Below are positions 1-9,474 of a DNA stretch of 64,000 nt, one piece after another. Numbering within the stretch: the first letter of the stretch is position 1; each line of letters begins with the position of its first letter. The stretch covers positions 3,596,001-3,660,000 of the forward strand of contig NZ_JACCFH010000001.1 in assembly GCF_013410775.1 (NCBI RefSeq), written 5' to 3'. The DNA is from Sphaerotilus montanus (GTDB lineage: Bacteria > Pseudomonadota > Gammaproteobacteria > Burkholderiales > Burkholderiaceae_C). Both the position numbers and the translations under genes were made by a program. The notes under the pieces are model-generated. The model was not told the DNA's origin and made no database searches. It saw nothing but the letters and a program-made list of their open reading frames with translations.

Positions 1-299
1 GCCGTGGACGGGGCGAGCCCGACACTGACCGAGCCGGACAGGCGGGCCTGCTGCGCGGCGATCATCGCGGCGTCCGCGTGGCGCAGCACCAGCTGGGCCT
101 GGTGCCAGAAGGCCACGCCCGCATCGGTGGGCACCGCGCCATCCCGGGTGCGCTGCAGCAAGCGGGTGGACAGCTCGCTCTCCAGCCGGCTGATCTGCTG
201 GCTCAGCGCGGAGGTGACCACGCCCAGATCGCGTGCAGCACGGCCCATGCCCCCCAGCTCGACCACCTTCACGAAGTAGCGCAGTTGCCGCAGTTCCAT
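1..299 (-). CDS. LysR-family transcriptional regulator, N-terminal part (cut by window edge)
   Basis: The start codon is the ATG at 297-299 on the minus strand and the frame stays open to base 1, so about 99 N-terminal residues are visible. They begin MELRQLRYFVKVVELGG and continue with the winged helix-turn-helix typical of LysR regulators (RAARDLGVVTSALSQQISRL, then LLQRTRDGAVPTDAG). The effector-binding domain lies outside the window. The gene starts one base after the stop of the DUF1615 gene on the same strand, so it is probably co-transcribed. The target genes cannot be told from here. Confidence 0.9.
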   Translation of the reverse strand, partial: MELRQLRYFVKVVELGGMGRAARDLGVVTSALSQQISRLESELSTRLLQRTRDGAVPTDAGVAFWHQAQLVLRHADAAMIAAQQARLSGSVSVGLAPST

Positions 300-300
300 C

Positions 301-1635
301 TCAGGGCCGCGGATCGCTGGCGGCCGGCACCGGCGGCGCCACCGTGTCCCGTGCCAGACAGGTTCGATACCGCGCCTCGCAGCGATCAGCGAACCATGCG
401 GTCGTCAGCTTGCGCGAGATCTTCGGGCTGTTCAGGTCGATGTCGGGCAGCTGCTCGCGCGGTGGCCTCAGCCCGCGCTTGTCGGCCAGCTGGTACAGCC
501 GCCGGTAGGTCGGCGACTGCTCGAACTCGAAGCGCTTCTCCAGCTTCAGGTCGCGCTCGATCTGTGCCGCGTTCACGCCCAGCTCGGCCTGCAGCGCCAG
601 CAGGGCGCGCCACGCCTGGCTCGGCTCGGTGCGCGGCGATACCGGCTCGCCGCCCTTGTAGCGCAGCAGGTCGCCATCCGGGTCGATCTTCTGGCCGGTC
701 AGCTGCACCAGCAGGGCCTGCACGGCGGCGTTGCGGCTGCTGTAGCGGCCGGCGTTGTAGTCGGCGAAGCGGTAGAGCATCCGGTTGTACGAGACCGGGT
801 AGTCCAGCAGCATCGCCGCGCCGAAGTACAGCCCGCCGCGCCGTTTGAACACCTCTTCGCGCGGTGTGCCGGCCGGCCGCCACGGGTAGGGCCTGTCGCG
901 CATCTGTTCGGTGGCGAAGGCGACGCTGACCTGGGTCGAGCCGCCCGTGCGCACCGGGTTCTGGCCACCCGCGAGCTGCGCGCCCATCGGGATCTCGCGG
1001 ATCATGTCCTCGTAGAGCAGCGAGAGTTCGCGCTCGGTGCGCAGCCGGTCCAGGCGCTGCTGGTAGGTGCGGCCGTCCGGCGAGGTCTTCGACAGCGCGA
1101 GGTCCATCACCGCCTTCGGGATGCCGAAGCGCTCGCGTTTCTTGTCGAGTTCGGCCTTGGCGATCTTCGAGAGATTGGCCACTGGTGGGTCAGCCTGCCA
1201 GGTCGATTCCTGCTCGATCACGGCGGCCAGCGCGCAGACCTTGTGCGCCTGTGCCGGGATCGACAGCGCGGCGAAGGCGGTGGCGATGTCGTCGGCCCAG
1301 GCGCTGCGGTCGGTGATGTTCGGCGGCAGCACGCGCAGCGCGACAGCGCGCACCTCGGCCGCGCTGACCGGCGCAGGAGGCGGCGGCGGTGGCGGCGCGG
1401 GGGGCAGCGGGGGCAGGGCCGGCGGTGGGGGTGGCACGGGGACGGGTGCCGGGACGGGCGCTGGCGTCGGCGCCGATCCCGGTCCCGGCGTGGGCGCCGG
1501 AACGGGTGTCGTCGGCAGCGTGATCACGGGCGCCGGGGCGGGGGCGGGCGGCAGGCGGTCGCTGGGCAGCGTGCCGCAGGCGGCCAGTCCGGCCATCACG
1601 GGGGCGAGGGCGGCAAGGCGCAGGGTGCGTGTCAT
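301..1635 (-). CDS. DUF1615 family lipoprotein
   Basis: This 444-residue protein starts with a signal peptide ending in a lipobox (GLAACG), so it is probably an outer-membrane lipoprotein. A proline-rich linker covers about residues 25-90. The rest matches the DUF1615 family as I know it: a central segment with VCALAAVIEQESTW, then NPVRTGGSTQVSVAFA, then RRGGLYFGAAMLLDYP and YRFADYNAGRYSSRNAAVQ. The glutamate in the EQEST segment and the fold pattern recall lytic transglycosylases, but no enzymatic role is proven for the family. It lies 21 bp after the FemAB-like gene, and LysR follows after one base. Family call good, function unknown. Confidence 0.85.
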   Translation of the reverse strand: MTRTLRLAALAPVMAGLAACGTLPSDRLPPAPAPAPVITLPTTPVPAPTPGPGSAPTPAPVPAPVPVPPPPPALPPLPPAPPPPPPPAPVSAAEVRAVALRVLPPNITDRSAWADDIATAFAALSIPAQAHKVCALAAVIEQESTWQADPPVANLSKIAKAELDKKRERFGIPKAVMDLALSKTSPDGRTYQQRLDRLRTERELSLLYEDMIREIPMGAQLAGGQNPVRTGGSTQVSVAFATEQMRDRPYPWRPAGTPREEVFKRRGGLYFGAAMLLDYPVSYNRMLYRFADYNAGRYSSRNAAVQALLVQLTGQKIDPDGDLLRYKGGEPVSPRTEPSQAWRALLALQAELGVNAAQIERDLKLEKRFEFEQSPTYRRLYQLADKRGLRPPREQLPDIDLNSPKISRKLTTAWFADRCEARYRTCLARDTVAPPVPAASDPRP

Positions 1636-1656
1636 GGGCGGCGATTATCCGGGCTC

Positions 1657-2814
1657 TCATGGCTCCGACTTGAACGGATTGCGCTCCCGCAACTCGCCCA
1701 CATAGGCCGCGATGCCGGCGGTCTCCTCATCCAGAAACCGCGCCACCGCATCGGCGAATCCCGGGTGCCGCAGCCAGTGCGCCGAGGTGGTCTTCACCGG
1801 CAGCAGCCCGCGCGCCATCTTGTGCTCGCCCTGCGCGCCCCCTTCGAAGCGCACGAAGCGCTCGCGCACGCACCAGTCCAGCGGCTCGTGGTAGCAGGCG
1901 GCGAAGTGCAGGTGCTGGATGGCTTCGGTGCAGCCCCAGTAGCGCCCATAGGCCACGCGCTGCGCCGGGTCGAGCGCCACCAGCGACGCCGCCACCCGTT
2001 CCCCGCCGCGGCGGGCGACGAACAGCAGCCAGTGGTCGGGCATCGTGCGCGCCACCTCGGCCCAGAACGCCCGCGTGAGATACGGCGTCGAGCGGTGTTC
2101 GCGGTAGGTGTTGTCGTAGCACTGGTAGAAGTAGTCCCAGTCGGCCTCGGTGATATCCGCGCCACGCAGCGCCTCGAAGGTCACGCCCGCTTCGCGCACA
2201 TAGCGCCGCTCCTGCTGGATCTTCTTGCGCTTGTCGCGCGTCAGGCTGGCGAGGAAGTCGGCGAAGTCGGCGTAGGGCGCGGGCGTGCGGTTCGACCAAT
2301 GGAACTGCACGCCTTCGCGCATCAACCAGCCTTGGGCCTGCGCGGCAGCGCGGTCGGCGTCGTCGAGGAAGAGCAGGTGGGCGGACGACAGCCCCTGGTC
2401 GCGCGCAAAGGTCTCGATCGCCTGCAGCAGCGTCGCCCGCGCCGCGTCCGACCGCGCCAGCAGCCGCGAACCCGGCACCGGCGTGAACGGCACCGCGCCG
2501 AGCAGCTTCGGGTAGTAGCGCTGACCCGCCCGCTGCCAGGCGTCCGCCCAGGCCCAGTCGAACACGTATTCACCGTAGGAATGGCGCTTCAGGTAGAGCG
2601 CGGCGGCGGCCTGCAGCGTGCCGTGCGCGTCGGCCAGTGTCATGAAGACGGGCTGCCAGCCAGTGGCGGTGACAGCACTGCCGCTGCGGTGCAGGGCCGC
2701 GAGGAATGCGTGCCGCAGGAAGGGCGTCGGCGCGGGGCAGTCGGCGAGCAGGGCGTTCCACGCGTCGGCGTCGAGCGCGGCCGGGTCTTCGTGCAGGCGG
2801 AGGGTCAAGGTCAT
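1657..2814 (-). CDS. FemAB/GNAT-like protein (DUF482, COG3146 type)
   Basis: The ATG at 2812-2814 gives 385 residues beginning [19 protein letters not shown]; an upstream in-frame start at 2832 is less likely because the family begins near this motif. Family hallmarks are [15 protein letters not shown] near the N-terminus, [13 protein letters not shown], and a GNAT-like C-terminal half ([47 protein letters not shown]). The family is annotated as GNAT-type or FemAB-like acyl/aminoacyl transferases, but the substrate is unknown. It is transcribed away from nadE, with about 80 bp between the two starts, and leads the FemAB-DUF1615-LysR run. Confidence 0.82.
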   Translation of the reverse strand: MTLTLRLHEDPAALDADAWNALLADCPAPTPFLRHAFLAALHRSGSAVTATGWQPVFMTLADAHGTLQAAAALYLKRHSYGEYVFDWAWADAWQRAGQRYYPKLLGAVPFTPVPGSRLLARSDAARATLLQAIETFARDQGLSSAHLLFLDDADRAAAQAQGWLMREGVQFHWSNRTPAPYADFADFLASLTRDKRKKIQQERRYVREAGVTFEALRGADITEADWDYFYQCYDNTYREHRSTPYLTRAFWAEVARTMPDHWLLFVARRGGERVAASLVALDPAQRVAYGRYWGCTEAIQHLHFAACYHEPLDWCVRERFVRFEGGAQGEHKMARGLLPVKTTSAHWLRHPGFADAVARFLDEETAGIAAYVGELRERNPFKSEP

Positions 2815-2893
2815 GGCCGCGGATGTTCGCATGCCGGGCGGCTACAGTTCGCCTCAGTTCCCGACCCCCTTCGACCGTTCTGGAGATATCGCC

Positions 2894-4948
2894 TTGGCTT
2901 CCACGGAACCGTTCTTCAACCTGTACACCCACGGCTTCGCCCGTGTCGCCGTGGCGGTGCCCGTCTGCCGCGTGGCCGATCCGGCGTTCAACGCCCAGCA
3001 GACCATCGCGCTGCACCACCAGGCCGCCGCCCAGGGCGCGGTGCTGGTGGCCTTCCCCGAACTCGGCCTGTCCGCCTATTCCTGCGACGACCTGTTCCAC
3101 CAGCGCGCGCTGCTCGACGGCTGCGAGCGGGCCCTCGCCGCGGTGGTCGCGGCCTCGATCGGCATCCATGCGGTGGCCGTGGTGGGCCTGCCGCTGCAGG
3201 TCGACCACGCGCTGTTCAACGTCGCGGCGGTGGTGCTCGACGGCCGCCTGCTCGGCGTCGTGCCCAAGACCTTCCTGCCGAACTACGGCGAGTTCTACGA
3301 GGCGCGCCAGTTCGCGCCGGCCACGCAGGCGATCTCCACCGAGGTGACGCTCTGCGGCCAGACGGTGCCCTTCGGCGCCCAGATGCTGTTCGACGCGGGC
3401 ACCGGCCTGCCGGGCCTGAAGTTCCACATCGAGATCTGCGAGGACGTGTGGGTGCCGATCCCGCCCTCGTCGTTCGCCGCGCTCGCCGGGGCGACGGTGC
3501 TGGTGAACCTCTCGGCCTCGAACGTCACCATCGGCAAGGCCGACTACCGCCACGCGCTGGTGGCGCAGCAGTCGGCGCGCTGTGTCGCGGCCTATCTCTA
3601 CAGCTCGGCCGGCTACGGCGAGTCGACCACCGACCTCGCCTGGGACGGCCACGCGCTGATCTGCGAGAACGGCGCGATGCTGGCCGAGTCCGAGCGCTTC
3701 CGCATGGACGCGCAGCTGCTCACCGCCGATGTCGATCTGGAGCGCCTGTCCCGCGAGCGCATGCGCCAGACCAGCTATGCCGCGTCGGCGGCGCGCCACC
3801 GCAGCGAGGTGGCCGCGTTCCGAACCGTGCCTGTCGGCCTGAAACGCCCGGACGATGCCGAGCTGCCGCTGCGGCGCTGGGTCGACCGCTTCCCCTACGT
3901 GCCCTCCGACCCACGCAGCCTCGACGCGCGCTGCGAGGAGGTCTACAACATCCAGGTCCAGGCGCTGGCCAAGCGGCTGCAGTCTTCGGGCGTGAAACAG
4001 TTGGTGATCGGCGTCTCGGGCGGGCTGGACTCGACGCACGCGCTGCTGGTCTGCGCCAAGACGATGGACCGGCTCGGCCTGCCGCGCACCCATATCCGCG
4101 CCTACACCATGCCCGGCTACGCTACCAGCGGGCGCACGCTCGACCAGGCGCTGCGGCTGATGGATGCCCTGGGCTGCACGGCGCAGACCATCGACATCCG
4201 CCCGAGCTGCCAGCAGATGCTCGACGACATCGACCACCCGTTTGCCGATGGCGAGCCGCAGTACGACATCACCTTCGAGAACGTGCAGGCCGGCGAGCGC
4301 ACCAGCCACCTGTTCCGCCTCGCCAACCACCACAATGCGATGGTCGTGGGCACCGGCGATTTGAGCGAGCTGGCGCTGGGCTGGTGCACCTATGGCGTGG
4401 GCGACCACATGTCGCACTACAACGTCAACGCCAGCGTGCCCAAGACGCTCATCAAGCACCTCGTGCGCTGGGTGGCGGGCAAGGGCGAGTTCGGGCCGGA
4501 CTGCAGCCAGGCGCTGATCGACGTGGTGAACACCGAGATCAGCCCGGAGCTGGTGCCCGGCAATGCCGACGGGCAGCCGCAGCAGTCGAGCGAGTCGAGC
4601 GTCGGCCCCTACGAGCTGCAGGACTTCCACCTCTACTACACGCTGCGCTTCGGCTTCGCGCCGTCGAAGGTGGCCTTCCTCGCGCTGCACACCTGGGGCG
4701 ACGCGCAGACCGGCCGCTGGCCCGAGGGCATCGGCGCGCACAACGCCTACCCGCTGCCGGAGATCAAGCGCCACCTGCGCACCTTCCTGTGGCGCTTCTT
4801 CAAGACCAGCCAGTTCAAGCGCAGCTGCGTGCCGAATGCGCCGAAGGTCGGCTCGGGCGGCTCGCTGTCGCCGCGCGGGGACTGGCGCGCGCCAAGCGAT
4901 GCAGAAGCCACGGTCTGGCTGGGCGATCTGGAGCGGGTGCCCGACTGA
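2894..4948 (+). CDS. nadE: glutamine-dependent NAD+ synthase
   Basis: This enzyme makes NAD+ from deamido-NAD+, ATP and glutamine in the cytoplasm. The protein has two domains. The N-terminal nitrilase-type glutaminase shows its catalytic triad regions: Glu in FPELGLSAY, Lys in [14 protein letters not shown], and Cys in [11 protein letters not shown]. The C-terminal synthetase has the ATP-binding loop [17 protein letters not shown] chose the TTG at 2894 because a GGAGA lies a few bases upstream and the family begins near [10 protein letters not shown]. An ATG at 2831 is in frame and would add 21 residues. At 684 residues the length fits the bacterial two-domain form. Confidence 0.95.
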   Translation: MASTEPFFNLYTHGFARVAVAVPVCRVADPAFNAQQTIALHHQAAAQGAVLVAFPELGLSAYSCDDLFHQRALLDGCERALAAVVAASIGIHAVAVVGLPLQVDHALFNVAAVVLDGRLLGVVPKTFLPNYGEFYEARQFAPATQAISTEVTLCGQTVPFGAQMLFDAGTGLPGLKFHIEICEDVWVPIPPSSFAALAGATVLVNLSASNVTIGKADYRHALVAQQSARCVAAYLYSSAGYGESTTDLAWDGHALICENGAMLAESERFRMDAQLLTADVDLERLSRERMRQTSYAASAARHRSEVAAFRTVPVGLKRPDDAELPLRRWVDRFPYVPSDPRSLDARCEEVYNIQVQALAKRLQSSGVKQLVIGVSGGLDSTHALLVCAKTMDRLGLPRTHIRAYTMPGYATSGRTLDQALRLMDALGCTAQTIDIRPSCQQMLDDIDHPFADGEPQYDITFENVQAGERTSHLFRLANHHNAMVVGTGDLSELALGWCTYGVGDHMSHYNVNASVPKTLIKHLVRWVAGKGEFGPDCSQALIDVVNTEISPELVPGNADGQPQQSSESSVGPYELQDFHLYYTLRFGFAPSKVAFLALHTWGDAQTGRWPEGIGAHNAYPLPEIKRHLRTFLWRFFKTSQFKRSCVPNAPKVGSGGSLSPRGDWRAPSDAEATVWLGDLERVPD

Positions 4949-5033
4949 GCGGTCGGTGGCGGCCACAATCCGCGGTTCCGTTCCGTCCCCAGCCTGAACC
5001 ATCGGCCTGATCCCTTCGTTGCACTGGACCCGC

Positions 5034-7820
5034 ATGTCGCCGCGCTCCCTGACCTCCCTTGCTGCCGCCCTGGTGGCCTTGACCGGCTGTGCCCACGGGC
5101 CGACCGCGACGACCCCGGTGGCGGCTGCCTCCGCCAGCAGTCCGGCCAGCGCCGCCAGCGCCCCGGCGGGTGTCGCGCCCGCCGCCGGAGCGCCGGCCGC
5201 CGCGGCCACGCCCGTCGCCCCCAATCCGCTGCCACCGTTCGCGCTGGTGACCCGTGACGCACGCCGCTTCGGCGGCATGATCACCGCCTGGCAGAAAGAC
5301 GAGAAGGTCTGGCTGGAGTTGTCGGTGCACGACTTCAACGTGCCGTTTTTCCTGTCGCCCAAGATCGCCGGCGGCATCGGCGAAGGCGGCGTGCTGGGTG
5401 GCCTGATGGGCGGACGCACCGGGGCAGGGCGGGCGCAGTGGGTCGAGTTCCGGCGTGTCCACAACCAGGTGCAGCTCATCGCGCGCAACGCGCAGTACGT
5501 CGCCAAGGCCGGCACGCCCGAGGCCCGCGCCGTGGCCGCCGCCTTCTCCCCCAGCCTGCTGGGCAGCACGGTGGTCGCCAGCCAGCCGCATCCGGACCGC
5601 AAGACCGTGCTGGTCGACGCCAGCGCGCTGTTCATGGGCGACCTGCTCGGCCTCGGTGCCCAGCTGCAGCGCACCTACCGCCAGGGCTACAGCCTCGACC
5701 AGCGCAACTCGGCGATCACCGCGGTGCGCGCCCAGCCGGATCTGCTGGTGGTGCAGGTGCAGAGCCACTTCGCCACCGCCGCGCTGAGCGAAGGCCAGCC
5801 CGGTGCGCCCGTCGCCCCGAGCGTGCCGACGACGCTGCCCGACGCGCGCAGCCTGTTCGTGCAGCTGCACTACTCGCTGTCGCGCCTGCCCGAGAAGCCG
5901 ATGGCACCACGCGCCGCCGACGCCCGCATCGGCCATTTCCTGTCCACCGTCGACGACTACAGCGACGACATCGCCCGCACCCCGCGCCTGCGCCACATCC
6001 ACCGCTGGCGTCTGGAGAAGCAGGACCCAGCCGCCGCGCTGTCCCCGCCGGTCAAGCCGATCACCTACTGGATCGACCGCAGCGTGCCCGAGCGCTACCG
6101 GGCGCCGATCACCGCCGGCATCCTGGAGTGGAACAAGGCCTTCGAGAAGATCGGCTTCCAGGACGCCATCGTGGTCCAGGTCCAGCCGGACGACGCCACG
6201 TTCGACACCCTGGACACCGGCATCGCCTCGATCCGCTGGATGACCAACGCCAGCGCGATGTTCGGCGCAGTCGGCCCGGTGCATGTGGACCCGCGCAGCG
6301 GCGAGATCCTCGATGCGGACATCGCCATCGAGAGCCTGAGTTCGCGCGCCATCCGCACGCTGCAGTCGCAGGTGCTGGCCCATCCCGGCGTGGACGACTG
6401 GCTGGCGCTGATGCAGGCCCGTGACGCGCAGCGCGAGCGCCCGGCGACGGCTGCGGCCTTCGCCCGGCCCTTCGTGCTGAACGACCTTGGCGATCTGTGC
6501 CAGCACGCGGATGCGGCGGGCGAGCAGCTGGGCTATGCGCTGGACGTGCTCGCGCTGCGCGACGGCGCCGATCCGGCCGGACCCGACGCGCAGGCCTTCG
6601 TCGCCGCCTATCTCAAGGACGTCACGATGCACGAGGTCGGCCACACGCTGGGGCTGCGCCACAACTTCCGCGCGTCCCACGTCTACAGCGAGGCGCAGCT
6701 CTCCGACCCCGACTTCACGCGCACCCGCGCCCTGTCCGGCTCGGTGATGGACTACTCGGCGGTCAACCTGCCCGGGCGCGGCCAGCCCGCCGTCGCGCCC
6801 TTCCTGACGACCATCGGGCCCTACGACGAATGGGCCATCGACTACGCCTACCGGACGCTGCCTGCCGCGCAGGAGACCGCTGAACTCGGCCGCATCGCTG
6901 CCCGCAGCGCCGAGCCGGCACTGGCCTACGGCAGCGACGAGGACAACCTGTTCGGCATCGACCCCGAGTCGCTGCAGGGCGATCTGGGCAGCGATCCGGT
7001 GGCCTTCGCCCGCAAGCGCATCGGCATCGCGCGCGACCTGCTGCGCCGGCTGGAGGCCCGCCCGGCGGCCGAGGCCGACCATCCGACGCTGCGCCGTGGC
7101 GTGTCCTACGCCCTGCGCGACGTGGCGCGGGTCAGCGGCACCCTGCTGCGCCAGATCGGCGGCCTGCGCACGTTGCGCGACGCGCCGGGCACCGGCCGCG
7201 ATCCGCTGACGCCCGTGCCGGCTGCGCAGCAGCGCGCGGCCTTCGACACCCTGGTGGCCGAGGTGCTCTCGCCGGACAGCCTGACCGTCTCGCCGGGACT
7301 GCAGCGTCGGCTGGCGCCGGACTACCTGGAGCGTGCGGATGCGCTGTTCGGCGGTGCCCCCTCGGTCGCGACCGACTTCACGCCGCTGACCCAGCTGTCG
7401 GACCTGCAGCGCGGCGTGCTGGCGCAGCTGATGAGCGAGGGCGTGGCCGTGCGCCTGCTCGACGGCGCCGCCAAGGCGAGCGATCCGGCGCAGAGCCTGA
7501 CGCTGGCCGAGCTGAACCGGCGTCTGGACGCCGAGGTCTGGGCCGATCTGGTGCCCGGCCACGGGGACATCCCGGCAGCGCGCCGCGCGCTCCAGCGCGA
7601 GCACACGACCCGCCTGATCGGCCTGCTGATGCAGCCCGCGCAGGCCGGTCGCGTGGAATTGCGCACGCACATGCGGCGCCGTGCGGAAGACCTGCTCGCC
7701 AGGTTACGCTCGGTACGTTATCGTTCCGGCTGGTCTGCAGAGACCGCCGCGCACCTGCAGGACAGCATCGACCTGCTGCGCGGGGCGCTGCAGGCCAAGG
7801 TGGTACGACCGAATGTGTGA
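5034..7820 (+). CDS. zinc-dependent metalloprotease lipoprotein (DUF5117/DUF5118 type)
   Basis: The ATG at 5034 gives 928 residues starting with a signal peptide and lipobox (ALVALTGC), followed by an Ala/Pro-rich linker to about residue 65. The zinc site is MHEVGHTLGLRHNF, near residue 532; this is the HExxHxxGxxHN form of metzincin-like peptidases. A VMDYSAVNLPGRGQ segment follows and could be the Met-turn. Flanking sequence matches the DUF5117/DUF5118 proteins that carry such a centre (for example APRAADARIGHF and TYWIDRSVPERYR). It is probably anchored in the cell envelope. The substrate is unknown. It sits alone, about 85 bp after nadE. Confidence 0.88.
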   Translation: MSPRSLTSLAAALVALTGCAHGPTATTPVAAASASSPASAASAPAGVAPAAGAPAAAATPVAPNPLPPFALVTRDARRFGGMITAWQKDEKVWLELSVHDFNVPFFLSPKIAGGIGEGGVLGGLMGGRTGAGRAQWVEFRRVHNQVQLIARNAQYVAKAGTPEARAVAAAFSPSLLGSTVVASQPHPDRKTVLVDASALFMGDLLGLGAQLQRTYRQGYSLDQRNSAITAVRAQPDLLVVQVQSHFATAALSEGQPGAPVAPSVPTTLPDARSLFVQLHYSLSRLPEKPMAPRAADARIGHFLSTVDDYSDDIARTPRLRHIHRWRLEKQDPAAALSPPVKPITYWIDRSVPERYRAPITAGILEWNKAFEKIGFQDAIVVQVQPDDATFDTLDTGIASIRWMTNASAMFGAVGPVHVDPRSGEILDADIAIESLSSRAIRTLQSQVLAHPGVDDWLALMQARDAQRERPATAAAFARPFVLNDLGDLCQHADAAGEQLGYALDVLALRDGADPAGPDAQAFVAAYLKDVTMHEVGHTLGLRHNFRASHVYSEAQLSDPDFTRTRALSGSVMDYSAVNLPGRGQPAVAPFLTTIGPYDEWAIDYAYRTLPAAQETAELGRIAARSAEPALAYGSDEDNLFGIDPESLQGDLGSDPVAFARKRIGIARDLLRRLEARPAAEADHPTLRRGVSYALRDVARVSGTLLRQIGGLRTLRDAPGTGRDPLTPVPAAQQRAAFDTLVAEVLSPDSLTVSPGLQRRLAPDYLERADALFGGAPSVATDFTPLTQLSDLQRGVLAQLMSEGVAVRLLDGAAKASDPAQSLTLAELNRRLDAEVWADLVPGHGDIPAARRALQREHTTRLIGLLMQPAQAGRVELRTHMRRRAEDLLARLRSVRYRSGWSAETAAHLQDSIDLLRGALQAKVVRPNV

Positions 7821-8084
7821 AGGGCGTGCGGTTCGAGCGGGTCGCGCAGGCGCGATCAGCCTTGAATCGAGTGCCCCCGGAACCTTCGAATGAAGGTCTG
7901 TTTTTGCAACATTCGGCGACCAGGCGCACGTCCATGGCCGGATTGCGGGATCCGGCTCCCCTGCTTGCAGGCGCGTCATGCCGGCTCTTGCATTTCGACG
8001 CCAGTGTGACGAGACGTGATGTATTTCGCAAAACGTAGACCTTGAACAGAATCGGGGCATCGACCAGACCGGAGTCCGTCCCCG
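7821..8084. other. intergenic region before the chemotaxis receptor gene
   Basis: I find no supportable gene here. The region should hold the promoter of the downstream receptor gene; I cannot point to convincing -35/-10 boxes. Confidence 0.5.
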
Positions 8085-9443
8085 ATGTTTTCCCTTCACC
8101 ACACCCGCCGCCTGCTTGCCGACCTGACCGTGGGCACCCGGCTGGGCATGGGCTTCGGTGCCCTGATCGCCCTGATGCTCGTGCTGACGCTGTTCGGCGT
8201 CTATGCCCTGCAGGACAGCAGCGTGCAGGTCGCGCAGCTCGGCACCGTGTCCGCCGTGCAGATCGCCCAGCTCCAGTCGCAGCAGCAGCAGTGGATCGTG
8301 CTGCTGGGCTCGCTCGGCGCGCTGGCGCTGCTCGGGGGCTCGGTGATCGCCTGGGCGCTGGTCGACAGCGTGAAATGGCCGCTCGACCGCGCCGTGGACA
8401 TGGCCGAGCGCCTGGCCGACGGCGAGGACCACCACCCGGCCGACGCGCACCAGCAGGACGAGTTCGGCCACCTGCTGCGCGCGATGACGGACATCCGCCG
8501 CCGCTTGCAGTCGGCCACGCAGGACGCGGCGCAGGCCACGGCCCAGGCCATGCCGGCGCAGACGGATGAACCGGTCGACGAGCGCGCGCCGGTGGTCGCC
8601 GTGCCGACCCTGTCCGACGGCGATCAGCCGCTGCAGGTGTCGGTGCGCACGGCGCAGGAAATGCTCAGCGTCGCGGTGACCGCGGCGCAGCGGGGTGGCG
8701 AGGTCGTGTCGCAGGTGGTGGCCAACATGGACGACATCCGTGCGGCCAGCCGCGAGATCTTCGAGATCATCGGCAAGATCGACAACATCGCCTTCCAGAC
8801 CAATCTGCTGGCGCTGCACGCGGCGGTGGAAGCGGCCCAGGCCGGCGAGAAGGGCAAGGGCTTTGCCCAGGTGGCGGGCGAGGTGCGTGCGCTGGCGGTG
8901 CGGGCGGCCAACGCGGCCAAGGAGATCAAGACGCTGGTGCATGCGTCGGCGGAGAAGGTCGAGTTCGGCGGCCAGCTGGCGCGCGACGCCGATCTGACGA
9001 TGGACGCCATCATCGTCTCGGTGCAGCGCATGACCGATCTGGTCGAGCACCGCCGCCAGAACCCGCAGCTCGGCGGTCCCCAGGCTGCCCAGCCGGAGCA
9101 GGATGTGCTGCTGCTGGACCGCCTCAATGCCAGCAACGCCACGATGGTCGCCGAGAGTGCCTCGACCGCCGAGGCCCTGCGCCTGCAGGCCGAGCGGCTG
9201 CAGAAGGTGGTCAGCGCGTTCCAGATGCTGCAGCAGACCCAGGAAGCCGCCTGGAACGCCCACCACGCCATCGCCAGCGCCCGCCAGCGGGCCAAGGGCC
9301 AGCAGGTCACGCCGATGCCGCCGTTCCCGTCGTCCGACTGGGGCACGCTCGACGAGAACCGCCAGGCCGCTGCCCGCCTGCGCCGCCGATCGGACGACCG
9401 TGGCGACGGCAATGGCAGCGGTGGCGACTCGACGACCTATTGA
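8085..9443 (+). CDS. methyl-accepting chemotaxis protein with almost no periplasmic domain
   Basis: This 452-residue receptor has a membrane segment at about residues 20-45 (FGALIALMLVLTLFGVYAL) and a second at about 68-90 (WIVLLGSLGALALLGGSVIA). Only some 25 Gln/Ser-rich residues lie between them, too few for a ligand-binding domain. A HAMP-like part follows. The signalling hairpin tip is EIIGKIDNIAFQTNLLALHA, then AVEAAQAGEKGKGFAQVAGE. It should signal through CheW/CheA. The tip differs from the usual form (LHAAVEAAQAG in place of LNAAVEAARAG). The C-terminus is rich in Arg, Asp and Gly, and I see no CheR-binding pentapeptide. Confidence 0.9.
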   Translation: MFSLHHTRRLLADLTVGTRLGMGFGALIALMLVLTLFGVYALQDSSVQVAQLGTVSAVQIAQLQSQQQQWIVLLGSLGALALLGGSVIAWALVDSVKWPLDRAVDMAERLADGEDHHPADAHQQDEFGHLLRAMTDIRRRLQSATQDAAQATAQAMPAQTDEPVDERAPVVAVPTLSDGDQPLQVSVRTAQEMLSVAVTAAQRGGEVVSQVVANMDDIRAASREIFEIIGKIDNIAFQTNLLALHAAVEAAQAGEKGKGFAQVAGEVRALAVRAANAAKEIKTLVHASAEKVEFGGQLARDADLTMDAIIVSVQRMTDLVEHRRQNPQLGGPQAAQPEQDVLLLDRLNASNATMVAESASTAEALRLQAERLQKVVSAFQMLQQTQEAAWNAHHAIASARQRAKGQQVTPMPPFPSSDWGTLDENRQAAARLRRRSDDRGDGNGSGGDSTTY

Positions 9444-9474
9444 AACTGAACCCGGCCGTCGATGCCGGTGGCGC

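Noticed and set aside
1243-5010. Very long open frames antisense or out of phase with the 1-8 kb genes (for example about 1250 codons on + from 1243, about 1030 codons on - from 5674, about 950 codons on - from 7670)
   Set aside because: They overlap well-supported genes on the other strand, are rich in Arg, Ala, Gly and Pro without domain motifs, and are the usual result of high third-position GC.
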